From IMG/VR virus record IMGVR_UViG_3300042894_002234, positions 1-63,671 of that record: DNA of 63,671 nucleotides, one strand, 5' to 3'. The translations under genes and the position numbers were made by a program. The notes under the pieces were generated by a model that ran no database searches, was not told the origin of the DNA, and was given only the letters and a program-made list of their open reading frames with translations. The DNA comes from a virus. How positions within the stretch are numbered: the first letter of the stretch is position 1; each line of letters starts with the position of its first letter. Of the stretch, positions 14,864 to 23,023 are shown one piece after another.

Positions 14864-15074
14864 CTTTCTTTAAATATTGTTTAATTAATTGAACTATTGA
14901 GTCTGGTGATAATAATAATACTATACCAATTAGTATAGGTATAACTATGTCAGACCAAGTTAAAGAATCTTTTAAGAAAAGACTATAGATAGATAAAACA
15001 ATTATTGCTAAACCTATTAAAGTTGTTTTAACACCTTTAAAAATATTAGAACAAATTCTTCTAGTCATTTTCAT
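14850..15074 (-). CDS. Holin-like protein with two membrane helices
   Basis: 74 residues. A basic N-terminus (M-K-M-T-R-R) and two hydrophobic segments (about 17-33 and 43-57) separated by a short polar loop, followed by a charged tail. That is class II holin topology. It lies between a TM/coiled-coil gene and the spanin-like genes. Which of the two small membrane proteins is the true holin cannot be decided from sequence alone. No endolysin is seen in the window. Confidence 0.55.
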   Translation of the reverse strand: MKMTRRICSNIFKGVKTTLIGLAIIVLSIYSLFLKDSLTWSDIVIPILIGIVLLLSPDSIVQLIKQYLKKDESI

Positions 15075-15330
15075 CTTTATCAGATTTAGGTAAAGTAACT
15101 CTAGAGTTACCTATGTATAATTGTTTTTGAATAAGCTGTATATCTTTTTCTAATTCAAATATTCTTATTTGTGTAGCACTATCTCTTTTTATCAACTCTT
15201 TAACATCATCCCTCATTTCCATAATGTCTTGCCAAATCATGATACCAAGAATACTCATTAAAATAGGAGTAAGCCAAGCTTTCACGTTTGTAATACCATC
15301 GTTATGCTTTGATGTATTATCTGTAGGCAT
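15061..15330 (-). CDS. Small membrane/coiled-coil protein of lysis cassette
   Basis: 89 residues. A short polar N-terminus, one membrane helix (about 18-35), then a charged coiled coil (E-M-R-D-D-V-K-E-L-I-K-R-D, E-L-E-K-D-I-Q-L). First gene of the minus-strand lysis-type cassette, next to the divergent promoter region at 15331-15399. Possible holin, antiholin or accessory lysis protein. Confidence 0.55.
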   Translation of the reverse strand: MPTDNTSKHNDGITNVKAWLTPILMSILGIMIWQDIMEMRDDVKELIKRDSATQIRIFELEKDIQLIQKQLYIGNSRVTLPKSDKDEND

Positions 15331-15399
15331 TTCAATTTAGACATTATAGTTAGGATACTATACAATATACAAAAAAACAATAACTTAAAAAACAGATAT
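15331..15399. promoter_or_regulatory. Divergent promoter region between lysis cassette and replication genes
   Basis: 69-bp gap with genes pointing away on both sides. For the minus strand, TTGTAT (complement of 15367-15372) and TATAAT (complement of 15343-15348) sit 18 bp apart, close to sigma-70 consensus, and predict a very short leader to the start at 15330. The 21-mer at 15355-15375 matches 18 of 21 positions of a sequence at 56375-56395. The A-rich 13-mer at 15382-15394 is the translation leader for the plus-strand gene. Confidence 0.5.
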
Positions 15400-15828
15400 A
15401 TGAATAGAGTAGAATTTGAACGCAAATTAAGAGAGTTTGTGGATGCAATGAATGAGGATTCATACTACCACGCAGAATTTATAATCACAAATCAACCAGA
15501 AATTTCATTGAACTCATTACGAGGGATTTGCACCAAAGTGTTTGATACTCACAGTTTTATGTTTGAGAATAGAAAGTCTGATATAGTGTTTATGAGACAA
15601 ATATTTTGTAAATTCGCAAATGCTATAGGATTTACGGATGCAGATGTTGCTAGAGTTCTAAAGCAAAATAGAACAAGTGTAACATTAGCAAGACATAAAA
15701 TTGATGGGTATCTTGAAGTAAAAGATAAACCAACAATGGTGTATTGCAAATTGATTAATGATGAAATATTTAAATACTATGGAAGAAACATTCTTGGAGG
15801 AGATATTTCAGATGAATCTGTCTCCTAA
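15400..15828 (+). CDS. DnaA C-terminal-like HTH protein, probable replication initiator
   Basis: 142 residues. The stretch at about 77-110 (F-T-D-A-D-V-A-R-V-L-K-Q-N-R-T-S-V-T-L-A-R-H-K-I) follows the DnaA domain IV helix-turn-helix in which T/S-V-x-x-A-x-x-K-I contacts the origin. There is no ATPase domain. It is the first gene of the block leading to the DnaB-type helicase, so origin recognition or helicase recruitment is the likely role (inference). Confidence 0.65.
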   Translation: MNRVEFERKLREFVDAMNEDSYYHAEFIITNQPEISLNSLRGICTKVFDTHSFMFENRKSDIVFMRQIFCKFANAIGFTDADVARVLKQNRTSVTLARHKIDGYLEVKDKPTMVYCKLINDEIFKYYGRNILGGDISDESVS

Positions 15829-16336
15829 TGAATTTTATGTTTTACAATGCTTAATTAAACAAGAGAGACCTAAAGTTGTAAATGCACATTTAGAATTAAG
15901 AAAATTACAAAGCAAAGATTACATAGACAAAGATTTTATAATCACAGACAAAGTAAACAAACTAAAGCACTTACTACCAAAGATTGAAGACAAAGATAAA
16001 ACTGTAGATAATATTGATGCATATATAAATATATTTCCAAAGCTCAAACTACCTAGTGGTAAATATGCTAGATCTCATAAGACTAATATTAAAGCATGTT
16101 TTCAATGGTTTTTTAAGAACTATTCATATTCATGGAACACTATTCTTAAAGCAACTAGTTTTTACGTACAAGACTTTGAATCAAAGAATTATTTATATAT
16201 GATGACTTCCCAGTATTTTATATGTAAAACCAAAATTGATAGAACTAAAGAATCAGAATTAGCAAATTATTGTGAAATGTATGAAGACGGTACTTTAGCT
16301 CAACAACCTACCCACTTTTCAGATAAAGTGGTTTAA
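15812..16336 (+). CDS. Putative winged-helix protein upstream of DnaB helicase
   Basis: 174 residues from ATG 15812. Longer forms start at 15758 or 15779. The 15812 start is preferred because a strong Shine-Dalgarno sequence GGAGGAG (15796-15802) lies 9 nt upstream, unusual in this A-leader genome. The N-terminal S-P-N-E-F-Y-V-L-Q-C-L-I and following helix-strand pattern suggest a winged helix, and the middle (K-A-C-F-Q-W-F-F-K-N) is helical. Position directly before the DnaB-type helicase suggests a replisome organiser or helicase loader. No family is recognised. Confidence 0.55.
   Translation: MNLSPNEFYVLQCLIKQERPKVVNAHLELRKLQSKDYIDKDFIITDKVNKLKHLLPKIEDKDKTVDNIDAYINIFPKLKLPSGKYARSHKTNIKACFQWFFKNYSYSWNTILKATSFYVQDFESKNYLYMMTSQYFICKTKIDRTKESELANYCEMYEDGTLAQQPTHFSDKVV
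16312..16331 (+). other. Hairpin at the 3' end of the winged-helix gene
   Basis: CCACTTT (16312-16318) and AAAGTGG (16325-16331) form a 7-bp stem with a 6-nt loop, three bases before the TAA stop (16334-16336). There is no T-run. It is one of a series of hairpins at gene ends in the plus-strand block. Confidence 0.4.
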
Positions 16337-16345
16337 TTCAGTTAT

Positions 16346-17305
16346 ATGGTTACATGGAAAACACAAAAGGAAGGATTGAAAGAGTCCTTAGATTACCTAA
16401 GAGGTAGACGAGATGGTTTAATTACATCTATTAAGACCCCTTGGATTAAATTTAATGATGCTACTACTGATGGTTTAGAGTGGAATACTCTTACTGTTAT
16501 TGGTGGTAGACCAGGTTCTGGTAAAACTCTAATTAAAGATCAAATCATAAGAGAAGCTTTTGTGCTCAATCCAAAAGAAGATTTTAATGTACTTGAGTTT
16601 CAGTTAGAGATGCTTGCAAGAACTTCTGCAGTTAGAGAGTACTCTGCAATACTAGGTAAGTCATACAAATACTTATGTAGTGCTGATGGAGTATTATCAG
16701 AAGATGATTTACAAAGATGTTTTGAGTATGCAAAGAAGAAAGTAGGATTACCAATTGATATTGTAGAGGAACCCGTTACCGTTGATGAGTTCAAGGAGAT
16801 TATTGAAAGGTATATGTTTGAGAAAAGAGTTCTTGGTAGTTATGTTAAAACTATCATTACCTTAGATCACTCAATCCTACTAAGAAAAAAGAGTGGACAA
16901 CAAAGAATGGATGCACTATCAGAACTTGGTGAGGTGCTTACAGAACTAAAAAGAAAATATCCTATTCTGTTTATTATATTGAGTCAGCTCAATAGGAATG
17001 TTGATAACCCAGAAAGAACTGAAGATGGTAAGTATTCAAATTACATATTAGAATCAGACATATTTGGGGGTGATGCATTATTACAACATGCAGATACGGT
17101 TGTTGGTATTAATAGACCTGCAAGACAAAAGATCAAGTTTTATGGACCAGACAGATATATCATTAATGATGAAACTGTTCTAGTTATGCATTTCCTTAAA
17201 TGTAGAAATGGTGATACTCGTATGAGTTTTTTCAAAGCTGAATTTAATAGGATGAGAATCATAGAAAGTGAAACTCCTCCCCAAGCAAAAATTAAAATGA
17301 ACTAA
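16346..17305 (+). CDS. Replicative DnaB-type helicase (RecA-like core)
   Basis: 319 residues. Walker A G-G-R-P-G-S-G-K-T (53-61), Walker B-type T-L-D-H (about 174), and the DnaB motif L-S-Q-L-N-R (about 212-217) with the following G-x-x-x-L-x-x-x-A-D segment. Only the C-terminal RecA-like domain is present; the N-terminal DnaB domain is missing, as in several phage helicases. Five-prime to three-prime unwinding of the replication fork is the family role. It stands two genes after the DnaA-like HTH protein. Confidence 0.85.
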   Translation: MVTWKTQKEGLKESLDYLRGRRDGLITSIKTPWIKFNDATTDGLEWNTLTVIGGRPGSGKTLIKDQIIREAFVLNPKEDFNVLEFQLEMLARTSAVREYSAILGKSYKYLCSADGVLSEDDLQRCFEYAKKKVGLPIDIVEEPVTVDEFKEIIERYMFEKRVLGSYVKTIITLDHSILLRKKSGQQRMDALSELGEVLTELKRKYPILFIILSQLNRNVDNPERTEDGKYSNYILESDIFGGDALLQHADTVVGINRPARQKIKFYGPDRYIINDETVLVMHFLKCRNGDTRMSFFKAEFNRMRIIESETPPQAKIKMN

Positions 17306-17306
17306 T

Positions 17307-17858
17307 ATGAAACTAAAAACAAATGATAAAAAAGCGGAACCTACTCAAGTTGAGAGTAGATATGTAAAAGTACAAGAACTGAGAAAGTACCATCAAGCAA
17401 CATTAGATGCTTATGGTAGACCAGATGCAGACTTTATACCTAAGATGGCTTATATCCCTAAAGGGAAAGAAGAGTTGTGTATAGGATTTTTTCCTTCTGA
17501 GATGAAGAGAGGTGTAGACTTCTTTACAGAATTTGTAGATAAGAATCTACAACCAGAAGACCCTGAAAGAAAGTTATACTTATGGAAGTATAATCAGTTT
17601 TGGGAAACTGAATATGAACAAGTTGACAATGGTACTTATGTATGGGCAATGGTTCCAGTATCTGAACTATATGTAGTTGACTTAAAAGATTATGTTACTA
17701 AGGTTAATACTAATGAATTTGAACTTATAGGTAAAGCAGTAACATCAATTGATGGTGATGCTCCTATAAGTGAGTTAACAATCAAAGACTTAGCTGCTAT
17801 CTTATTAAACAAACCTTGTAGTGACAAACCTTTTTTAAATAAATTAATTTTAAGCTAA
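17307..17858 (+). CDS. Conserved hypothetical protein between helicase and Sak4 (183 aa)
   Basis: 183 residues; starts one base after the helicase stop and ends on the first base of the next ATG. It is rich in aromatic residues and Lys/Glu with alternating alpha and beta segments. No motif is recognised. Its fixed place between DnaB-type helicase and recombinase suggests a replisome or recombination accessory role. Confidence 0.6.
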   Translation: MKLKTNDKKAEPTQVESRYVKVQELRKYHQATLDAYGRPDADFIPKMAYIPKGKEELCIGFFPSEMKRGVDFFTEFVDKNLQPEDPERKLYLWKYNQFWETEYEQVDNGTYVWAMVPVSELYVVDLKDYVTKVNTNEFELIGKAVTSIDGDAPISELTIKDLAAILLNKPCSDKPFLNKLILS

Positions 17859-18544
17859 TGGCATCAAGTGTATTAATTGTAGGGGACTCAGGTTCTGGTA
17901 AATCAACAGGTATTGAAAATTTAGATCCAGCATCTACATTTTTGATTAATGTTGCAAACAAACCTCTTCCTTTTAAAGGCTGGAAAAGTAAGTATATCTC
18001 ATGGAGTAAAGCTGAACCAGCAGGAAATATGTATGTAAGACCAGAATCTGATAATATCATATCTTGTCTGCAATATGTATCTAAGTCAAGACCTGAAATC
18101 AAAACTATTGTAATAGATGATTTTCAGTATATGAGTGCTTTTGACTATATGGATAAAGCAATGGAGAAAGGTTTTGACAAGTTCACCAAAATGGCTGTCA
18201 ACTTAACCAAAGTAGCAAGAATTCAGAATGAGTTAAGAGATGACTTAGTTATCTTTATTCTTAATCACTCAGAAGAATCTGTGGATATTGATGGTAATAG
18301 AAGAATTAAAGCAAAGACCATTGGTAAAATGATTGACAACACGGTAACTCTAGAAGGTTTATTCTCAATTGTCCTATTTGCAAAAGCAAGAAAAGACAAA
18401 GACAAAGGTATTAGATATATCTATGAGACTCAAACTAATGGAGAAAACACATGTAAATCACCAAAAGGTATGTTCAATGAATTTGAAATACCCAATGACC
18501 TAGAATTTGTAAGAACAACAATTTTAAATTACGAGAACAACTAA
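17858..18544 (+). CDS. Sak4-like RecA-fold ATPase (ssDNA recombinase/annealing)
   Basis: 228 residues with Walker A G-D-S-G-S-G-K-S-T (9-17) and Walker B T-I-V-I-D-D-F-Q (about 85-92). The short RecA core, I-L-N-H-S motif and location next to an SSB match phage Sak4-type recombinases, which cooperate with their SSB in strand annealing. No N-terminal polymerisation domain is visible. It is co-transcribed with the SSB gene that follows 10 nt later. Confidence 0.8.
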   Translation: MASSVLIVGDSGSGKSTGIENLDPASTFLINVANKPLPFKGWKSKYISWSKAEPAGNMYVRPESDNIISCLQYVSKSRPEIKTIVIDDFQYMSAFDYMDKAMEKGFDKFTKMAVNLTKVARIQNELRDDLVIFILNHSEESVDIDGNRRIKAKTIGKMIDNTVTLEGLFSIVLFAKARKDKDKGIRYIYETQTNGENTCKSPKGMFNEFEIPNDLEFVRTTILNYENN

Positions 18545-18554
18545 ATAAATAACT

Positions 18555-19250
18555 ATGCTAAGTACAAAAAACATCCCATCGGGATCAGGTATGTCAAAGA
18601 GTATATTACCTGGAGCTAAAGTGTTAAAGATTAATTCTGTTACTTTAGACAAAGTATCTTATAAAGAAGATGCATATCATTTAACTTTACATTGTGAAAC
18701 AGAACCTGTAGAAGGTTTAGATGGTTTCTTCATTGATAAAGATGATACATCAAAAGGTAAACACCTAGGTCAAATTGGTAGAATTAAAGCAGGATCTTAT
18801 CCATTTTCTGATGGTATGACTAAATCAGGAATTAAAATTGAAAGAGATAGAACAATTTTACAGTTTGTAAAGAATGTAGCTACAGAGTTAGGTTTTTATG
18901 ACTGGTTTGAAGCTCAAGATAATAAGTTTAGTACTATAGAGGATTTTATTTCTCATCTTGATGCATCTAAACCGTTCAAGAATATCTACTTTAATGCAGT
19001 AGTATCTGGTAAGGAATATGAAAAAAATGGTTATATTAATTATGACTTATTCTTTCCAAAATTTGATAAGACATCTAAGCCAATGGAAGCAATTAAATCA
19101 GTAGATACTGCTAATCAAGGTGCTCTTATTGTGTTTGACAATGAACTTCATATCAAGAAATTGAGTAAGGCACCAACATCAGCACCAGTAGATTTATTTG
19201 AAGGATCTCTTCCTGTGAGTAATTCTGTTGGTAATGATTTTGAATTATAA
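18555..19250 (+). CDS. ssb: Putative ssDNA-binding protein with acidic C-terminal tip
   Basis: 231 residues. Beta-rich core and a flexible C-terminus ending G-N-D-F-E-L, an acidic-hydrophobic tip like that used by SSB proteins to recruit partners. The gene follows a Sak4-like ATPase and is followed by a strong terminator, so it closes the operon and may be abundantly expressed. The OB fold is inferred from size, beta content, tail and neighbours, not from a diagnostic motif. Confidence 0.65.
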   Translation: MLSTKNIPSGSGMSKSILPGAKVLKINSVTLDKVSYKEDAYHLTLHCETEPVEGLDGFFIDKDDTSKGKHLGQIGRIKAGSYPFSDGMTKSGIKIERDRTILQFVKNVATELGFYDWFEAQDNKFSTIEDFISHLDASKPFKNIYFNAVVSGKEYEKNGYINYDLFFPKFDKTSKPMEAIKSVDTANQGALIVFDNELHIKKLSKAPTSAPVDLFEGSLPVSNSVGNDFEL

Positions 19251-19271
19251 TCATTAGAATTTTATAAATTT

Positions 19272-19298
19272 GGGCGGGCACTAACACCCGCCCTTTTT
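19272..19298 (+). terminator. Strong intrinsic terminator after SSB
   Basis: GGGCGGG (19272-19278) pairs with CCCGCCC (19287-19293), loop of 8, followed by TTTTT (19294-19298). It is the most GC-rich short stretch in the plus block. The next gene begins 12 nt later, so that gene needs its own promoter or relies on read-through. Confidence 0.92.
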
Positions 19299-19309
19299 AT
19301 TTCAATATT

Positions 19310-20263
19310 ATGCTCTCAACCAAAGATTTATTTTCAATTAGTGATGTTCCAGAAAGTTGGATATTTGAATATTATGCAGGTTTATCAGGTAGTTTGTTGG
19401 GAGAGGATATAACCTTAAAATCATTATTTAAACCTAACGAGAAAACACCATCAATGAAGATCTTCTATAAAGATGGAAGATATTTCTATAAAGATTTTTC
19501 CTCTGGTAATGGAGGTACAGCTATTAATTTAGTTGAAAAGGTATACGGATTAACATATGGAGAAACGATAAGCAAGATCATTAATGATTACAAGTCTTAT
19601 CATGGTAATGGAAAAATATATATTAAGCAAAGTTTTAAACCTAAAGATAAAACAGTAGTTGATAGTTTTGAAATCAAACCCTGGACACAACGTGATGCTA
19701 AATTCTGGTCTAAGTTTAACATTGGTTCTAAGTTATTAGAACTATATAATGTTAAACCTTGTGATATTATCTTAAAGAAAGGTGATAAGATAATAGACTT
19801 AAGAGGTAGAATGATCTATGGTTATTTTGATAGCAATGGTGAGATATATAAAATATATCAACCATATAATCAAGACAATAAGTTTCTAACTTTTAAATCT
19901 CACATACAAGGTCTTGATCAGTTGGAGTATAAACATAAATATTTGGTTATAGTATCATCTTTAAAAGATGGTCTATCTCTTAATAGTTTAGGTTTACCTG
20001 TAGAATTTATAGCACCAGCAAGTGAGAATACTATTATTGAACCAGTTGTAATTGATATTCTAAAATCAAAATATCAAAAGATTATTACTATCCTTGACAA
20101 TGATGATGCTGGATTAAGAGCAATGCTTAAATACAACAGTTTGTATAATCTACCATATGCTAATCTTGATATGTCTAAAGATATATCAGATTCTGTTAAA
20201 GATCATGGTTCCCAAGAAGTTAAATTAAATTTATACTCTTTACTTAAAAGTATTATAAAATGA
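19310..20263 (+). CDS. DnaG-type primase with degenerate zinc finger and TOPRIM
   Basis: 317 residues. The N-terminal part (F-K-P-N-E-K-T-P-S-M-K-I, K-D-F-S-S-G-N-G-G) follows the DnaG zinc-binding domain layout but lacks its Cys/His ligands. The TOPRIM part has V-I-V-S-S-L-K-D-G-L-S-L, where Ser replaces the usual catalytic Glu, and I-L-D-N-D-D-A-G (D-x-D-x-x-G). I believe this S-S-L-K-D variant recurs in related phage primases. It makes primers for the phage replisome if active. Its stop overlaps the GIY-YIG start by 4 nt. Confidence 0.8.
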   Translation: MLSTKDLFSISDVPESWIFEYYAGLSGSLLGEDITLKSLFKPNEKTPSMKIFYKDGRYFYKDFSSGNGGTAINLVEKVYGLTYGETISKIINDYKSYHGNGKIYIKQSFKPKDKTVVDSFEIKPWTQRDAKFWSKFNIGSKLLELYNVKPCDIILKKGDKIIDLRGRMIYGYFDSNGEIYKIYQPYNQDNKFLTFKSHIQGLDQLEYKHKYLVIVSSLKDGLSLNSLGLPVEFIAPASENTIIEPVVIDILKSKYQKIITILDNDDAGLRAMLKYNSLYNLPYANLDMSKDISDSVKDHGSQEVKLNLYSLLKSIIK

Positions 20264-20691
20264 GCTGGATATATAAAGGAATGGTATTTACTGATGAAAT
20301 GATACCAGATGATGCAATTGGATTCATATATAAAATGGATACAACATATGAAGGTAGAATAGTTAGTTACATTGGTAGAAAGAATTTCTTTACTGATGCA
20401 AAAGCAAAAATTCTTAAGAAGAATCTACCTAAAGATAAACGTAAGAAGACATATACTAGAGTAAGGAAGATGACATATCAAAATTACTATAGTAGTAACT
20501 TAGTACTGAAGAATTTACATAAAGAAGGTTGTCCTATACGTAGGGAAATACTTAGGATATGTCATTCTAAAACAGAACTATCTTACTATGAAACTAAGTA
20601 TCAATTTGTACATGAAGTGCTTGAATCAGATGAATGGTTAAATGGTAATATCTTAGGAAGATTTTATAAACAAAAGAAACATGACAGATAA
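20260..20691 (+). CDS. GIY-YIG endonuclease-like protein (SegE-type)
   Basis: 143 residues. G-F-I-Y-K (20-24) and S-Y-I-G-R-K (37-42) give the GIY and YIG strands, followed by Y-Y-S-S-N, R-E-I-L-R-I-C and Y-Y-E-T-K-Y-Q-F with the later Glu. The layout matches phage 'putative endonuclease segE-like GIY-YIG' proteins. Overlaps with both neighbours (4 and 11 nt) suggest a resident operon gene rather than an inserted homing element. Possible roles are DNA nicking, repair or host DNA breakdown. Confidence 0.75.
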   Translation: MSWIYKGMVFTDEMIPDDAIGFIYKMDTTYEGRIVSYIGRKNFFTDAKAKILKKNLPKDKRKKTYTRVRKMTYQNYYSSNLVLKNLHKEGCPIRREILRICHSKTELSYYETKYQFVHEVLESDEWLNGNILGRFYKQKKHDR

Positions 20692-21844
20692 TGAATCATT
20701 AGAGAAAATTAGTAAGTCATTAATGTTAAAAGAGCCCTTCTATGGGCTCTTTCTCATTATGCTTAATAAAGTATGGAGACAAGATGTACCTACTGCAGGT
20801 GTATCAAGAAATAATATCAATTTTCAGTTGGCTATAAATCCAGAGTTCTGGAATAGTTTATCTGAAGATCATAAAATAGGCTTATTAAAACATGAGCTAT
20901 TACATATCTGTTTTCATCATTTATCTCTTAGAGATATTCTGAATGATCATAGAATATTTAATATTGCTGCAGATATTGAAATTAATCAATATATAGATGG
21001 ACATCAATTACCTGAAGGAGCATTACTACCAAAAAGTTTTCCTGAATTAAGTTTAGGAATAAAGGAAGGTACTAAGACTTATTATACAATCCTTCTTGAT
21101 GCTGCACAGAATAATAAATCAAAAGCTTTAAATGATTTATTAGAACAATTAGCTAATAATCCAGATCATCCTACTAATCATTCTACATGGAATGAGTTTG
21201 ATGAGTTAGATGAATCAACTAAAAAACTAATTGAAAAGCAAGCTAATCATTTAATGAATGAAGTTGCTGATCAAATTAAAAAAGCTAAAGGTCAAATTCC
21301 TGGACTTATTGCTAATTTATTAGATAAAATAAATTTAAAGGAAGAACCCAAGTTTGACTGGAAAGGTTATCTTAGAAGATTTGCTGGAGGTTCTAGCAAG
21401 ATATTTACTAAGAAGTTAAGAAGAAAATTTAATAAAAGATACGAGGATAGTCCTGGTTTAAAGATTAAACCTAAAAAACATATTCTTGTTGCTGTAGATA
21501 CATCTGGTTCTGTTTCACAAAAAGAACTTGTAGAATTCTTTCAGGAAATAAATCATATTCATAAAACTGGTACCGAAATAACAGTAGTACAATGTGATTC
21601 TGCTATCAGTTCAATTGAAGAATATAATCCTAGAAAAGAAATAAAATTACATGGTAGAGGTGGTACCTCATTTGAACCAGTAATTGAAATGTATAATAAT
21701 AATAAGAAATATTGTTCACTTATCTATTTTACAGATGGTGAATGCAGTACTCAATTAGTACCAAGAGGTAGATGTTTATGGGTATTATCTGCACAATCGC
21801 ATGATAATAATGAGTTACCAGGAAATGTTATAAAATTAAATTAA
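20681..21844 (+). CDS. DUF2201-type metallopeptidase-like/VWA protein (AAA+ partner 2)
   Basis: 387 residues. The N-terminal half has P-F-Y-G, P-T-A-G-V, N-P-E-F-W and the zincin H-E-L-L-H (71-75), the DUF2201 pattern. The C-terminal half is a VWA domain with MIDAS D-T-S-G-S (273-277), G-G-T-S-F-E-P and D-G-E. A MoxR ATPase follows after one base. A start at 20759 is possible but would remove the conserved P-F-Y-G segment. A 9-bp hairpin lies within codons 17-24. Confidence 0.85.
   Translation: MTDNESLEKISKSLMLKEPFYGLFLIMLNKVWRQDVPTAGVSRNNINFQLAINPEFWNSLSEDHKIGLLKHELLHICFHHLSLRDILNDHRIFNIAADIEINQYIDGHQLPEGALLPKSFPELSLGIKEGTKTYYTILLDAAQNNKSKALNDLLEQLANNPDHPTNHSTWNEFDELDESTKKLIEKQANHLMNEVADQIKKAKGQIPGLIANLLDKINLKEEPKFDWKGYLRRFAGGSSKIFTKKLRRKFNKRYEDSPGLKIKPKKHILVAVDTSGSVSQKELVEFFQEINHIHKTGTEITVVQCDSAISSIEEYNPRKEIKLHGRGGTSFEPVIEMYNNNKKYCSLIYFTDGECSTQLVPRGRCLWVLSAQSHDNNELPGNVIKLN
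20729..20752 (+). other. Terminator-like hairpin inside the 5' end of VWA gene 2
   Basis: AAAGAGCCC (20729-20737) pairs with GGGCTCTTT (20744-20752), 9 bp with loop TTCTAT, followed by CTCATT. It lies 37 nt after the GIY-YIG stop and in the VWA gene's coding sequence (L-K-E-P-F-Y-G-L-F-L). It could act as an attenuator or as the end of upstream transcripts. Confidence 0.5.
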
Positions 21845-21845
21845 G

Positions 21846-23015
21846 ATGGCAAAAGAAGTAAATTTGAATATTGACGAAGTCAAAGATTTTGTAAAGCATA
21901 TTGTAGAAAATAATAGATACTTACAAGCACAAGGTAAACCTTCAGTTGCTGTAGAAGTAATGGGTGATTCTGGTATTGGTAAAACATCAGCTATCCTACA
22001 AATTGCAGATGAACTAAATTTTAATTGTGTAAAGATTAATCTTGCACAGATAGAAGAATTGGGTGACTTAGTAGGTTTTCCTATTAGACAATTTGAAGTT
22101 TGTAAAGATGGAGAATGTATGTGGGCTGATGAGCATGCAGTAGAAGATTATACTCGCAGAGGTTATCAGTTTACAGGATTAAAGAGAATGTCTTATTGTC
22201 CACCAGAATGGATTGCAGATAAAACAGCAGGTGGTATATTAATTCTTGATGACTGGAATCGTGCAGATGTAAGATTCATTCAAGCAGTTATGGAACTAAT
22301 TGATAGACAACAGTATATCTCTTGGAAATTACCACAGGATTGGCATATCATCTTAACTAGTAATCCAGATAATGGTGATTACTTGGTAAACTCAACAGAT
22401 AATGCACAGAGAACCAGATATATCACAGCTAATCTTAAGTTTGATATCAAAGTATGGGCACGTTGGGCAGAAGCAAACAAACTAGATACTAGATGTATTA
22501 ACTTCTTATTGATGCATCCTGAACTGGTTACAACACAGACAAATGCAAGAAGTATTACTACATTCTTTAATGCTATTAGTTCTATTCCAGTATTTGAAGA
22601 TAAGTTAAATCTTATTCAGAATATTGGTGAGGGTAGTGTTGGTAGTGAGTTTGCAAGCTTGTTTACTTTGTTTATTAATAACAAACTAGATAAGTTGATA
22701 ACACCTGAAGATATGCTTACAAAAGATGAGAAGTATGTAAAAGGTGTTCTTAATGGTACAATTGGAGAGAATGCTTCTTATAGAGCAGACATTGCTAGTA
22801 CTCTAGCAACAAGACTTGTAAATTTTAGTTTGAATTACGCAACTACACATAGTATTCCTGATCCAATGATCAATAGAATTTCTTTGTTAGTTACTGAGGA
22901 TATCTTTGGTACTGATCTTAATTACTATGTAATTAGAACAATACTAAATGGTAATAAATCTAAGTTTAGCAAACTTATGATGAATCCAAAAGTGATTCAA
23001 ATGGCAGTAAAATAA
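21846..23015 (+). CDS. MoxR-family AAA+ ATPase (pair 2)
   Basis: 389 residues. Walker A G-D-S-G-I-G-K-T (40-47), Walker B G-G-I-L-I-L-D-D-W-N-R, sensor 1 L-T-S-N-P-D-N-G, and Q-R-T-R-Y as arginine finger region. Paired with the DUF2201-type VWA gene just upstream. The sequence is clearly different from the ATPase at 5982 (Walker A G-K-G-G-Y-G-K-S), so this is not a recent duplication. The gene is followed by a GC-rich hairpin. Confidence 0.87.
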   Translation: MAKEVNLNIDEVKDFVKHIVENNRYLQAQGKPSVAVEVMGDSGIGKTSAILQIADELNFNCVKINLAQIEELGDLVGFPIRQFEVCKDGECMWADEHAVEDYTRRGYQFTGLKRMSYCPPEWIADKTAGGILILDDWNRADVRFIQAVMELIDRQQYISWKLPQDWHIILTSNPDNGDYLVNSTDNAQRTRYITANLKFDIKVWARWAEANKLDTRCINFLLMHPELVTTQTNARSITTFFNAISSIPVFEDKLNLIQNIGEGSVGSEFASLFTLFINNKLDKLITPEDMLTKDEKYVKGVLNGTIGENASYRADIASTLATRLVNFSLNYATTHSIPDPMINRISLLVTEDIFGTDLNYYVIRTILNGNKSKFSKLMMNPKVIQMAVK

Positions 23016-23023
23016 TTTAAACA

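Noticed and set aside
15400-15828. Full DnaA protein
   Set aside because: Only a domain IV-like helix-turn-helix is present; no AAA+ ATPase motifs.
4033-20691. HNH and GIY-YIG genes as mobile homing endonucleases
   Set aside because: Both overlap neighbours by a few bases and do not interrupt any gene, with no intron-like flanks seen.
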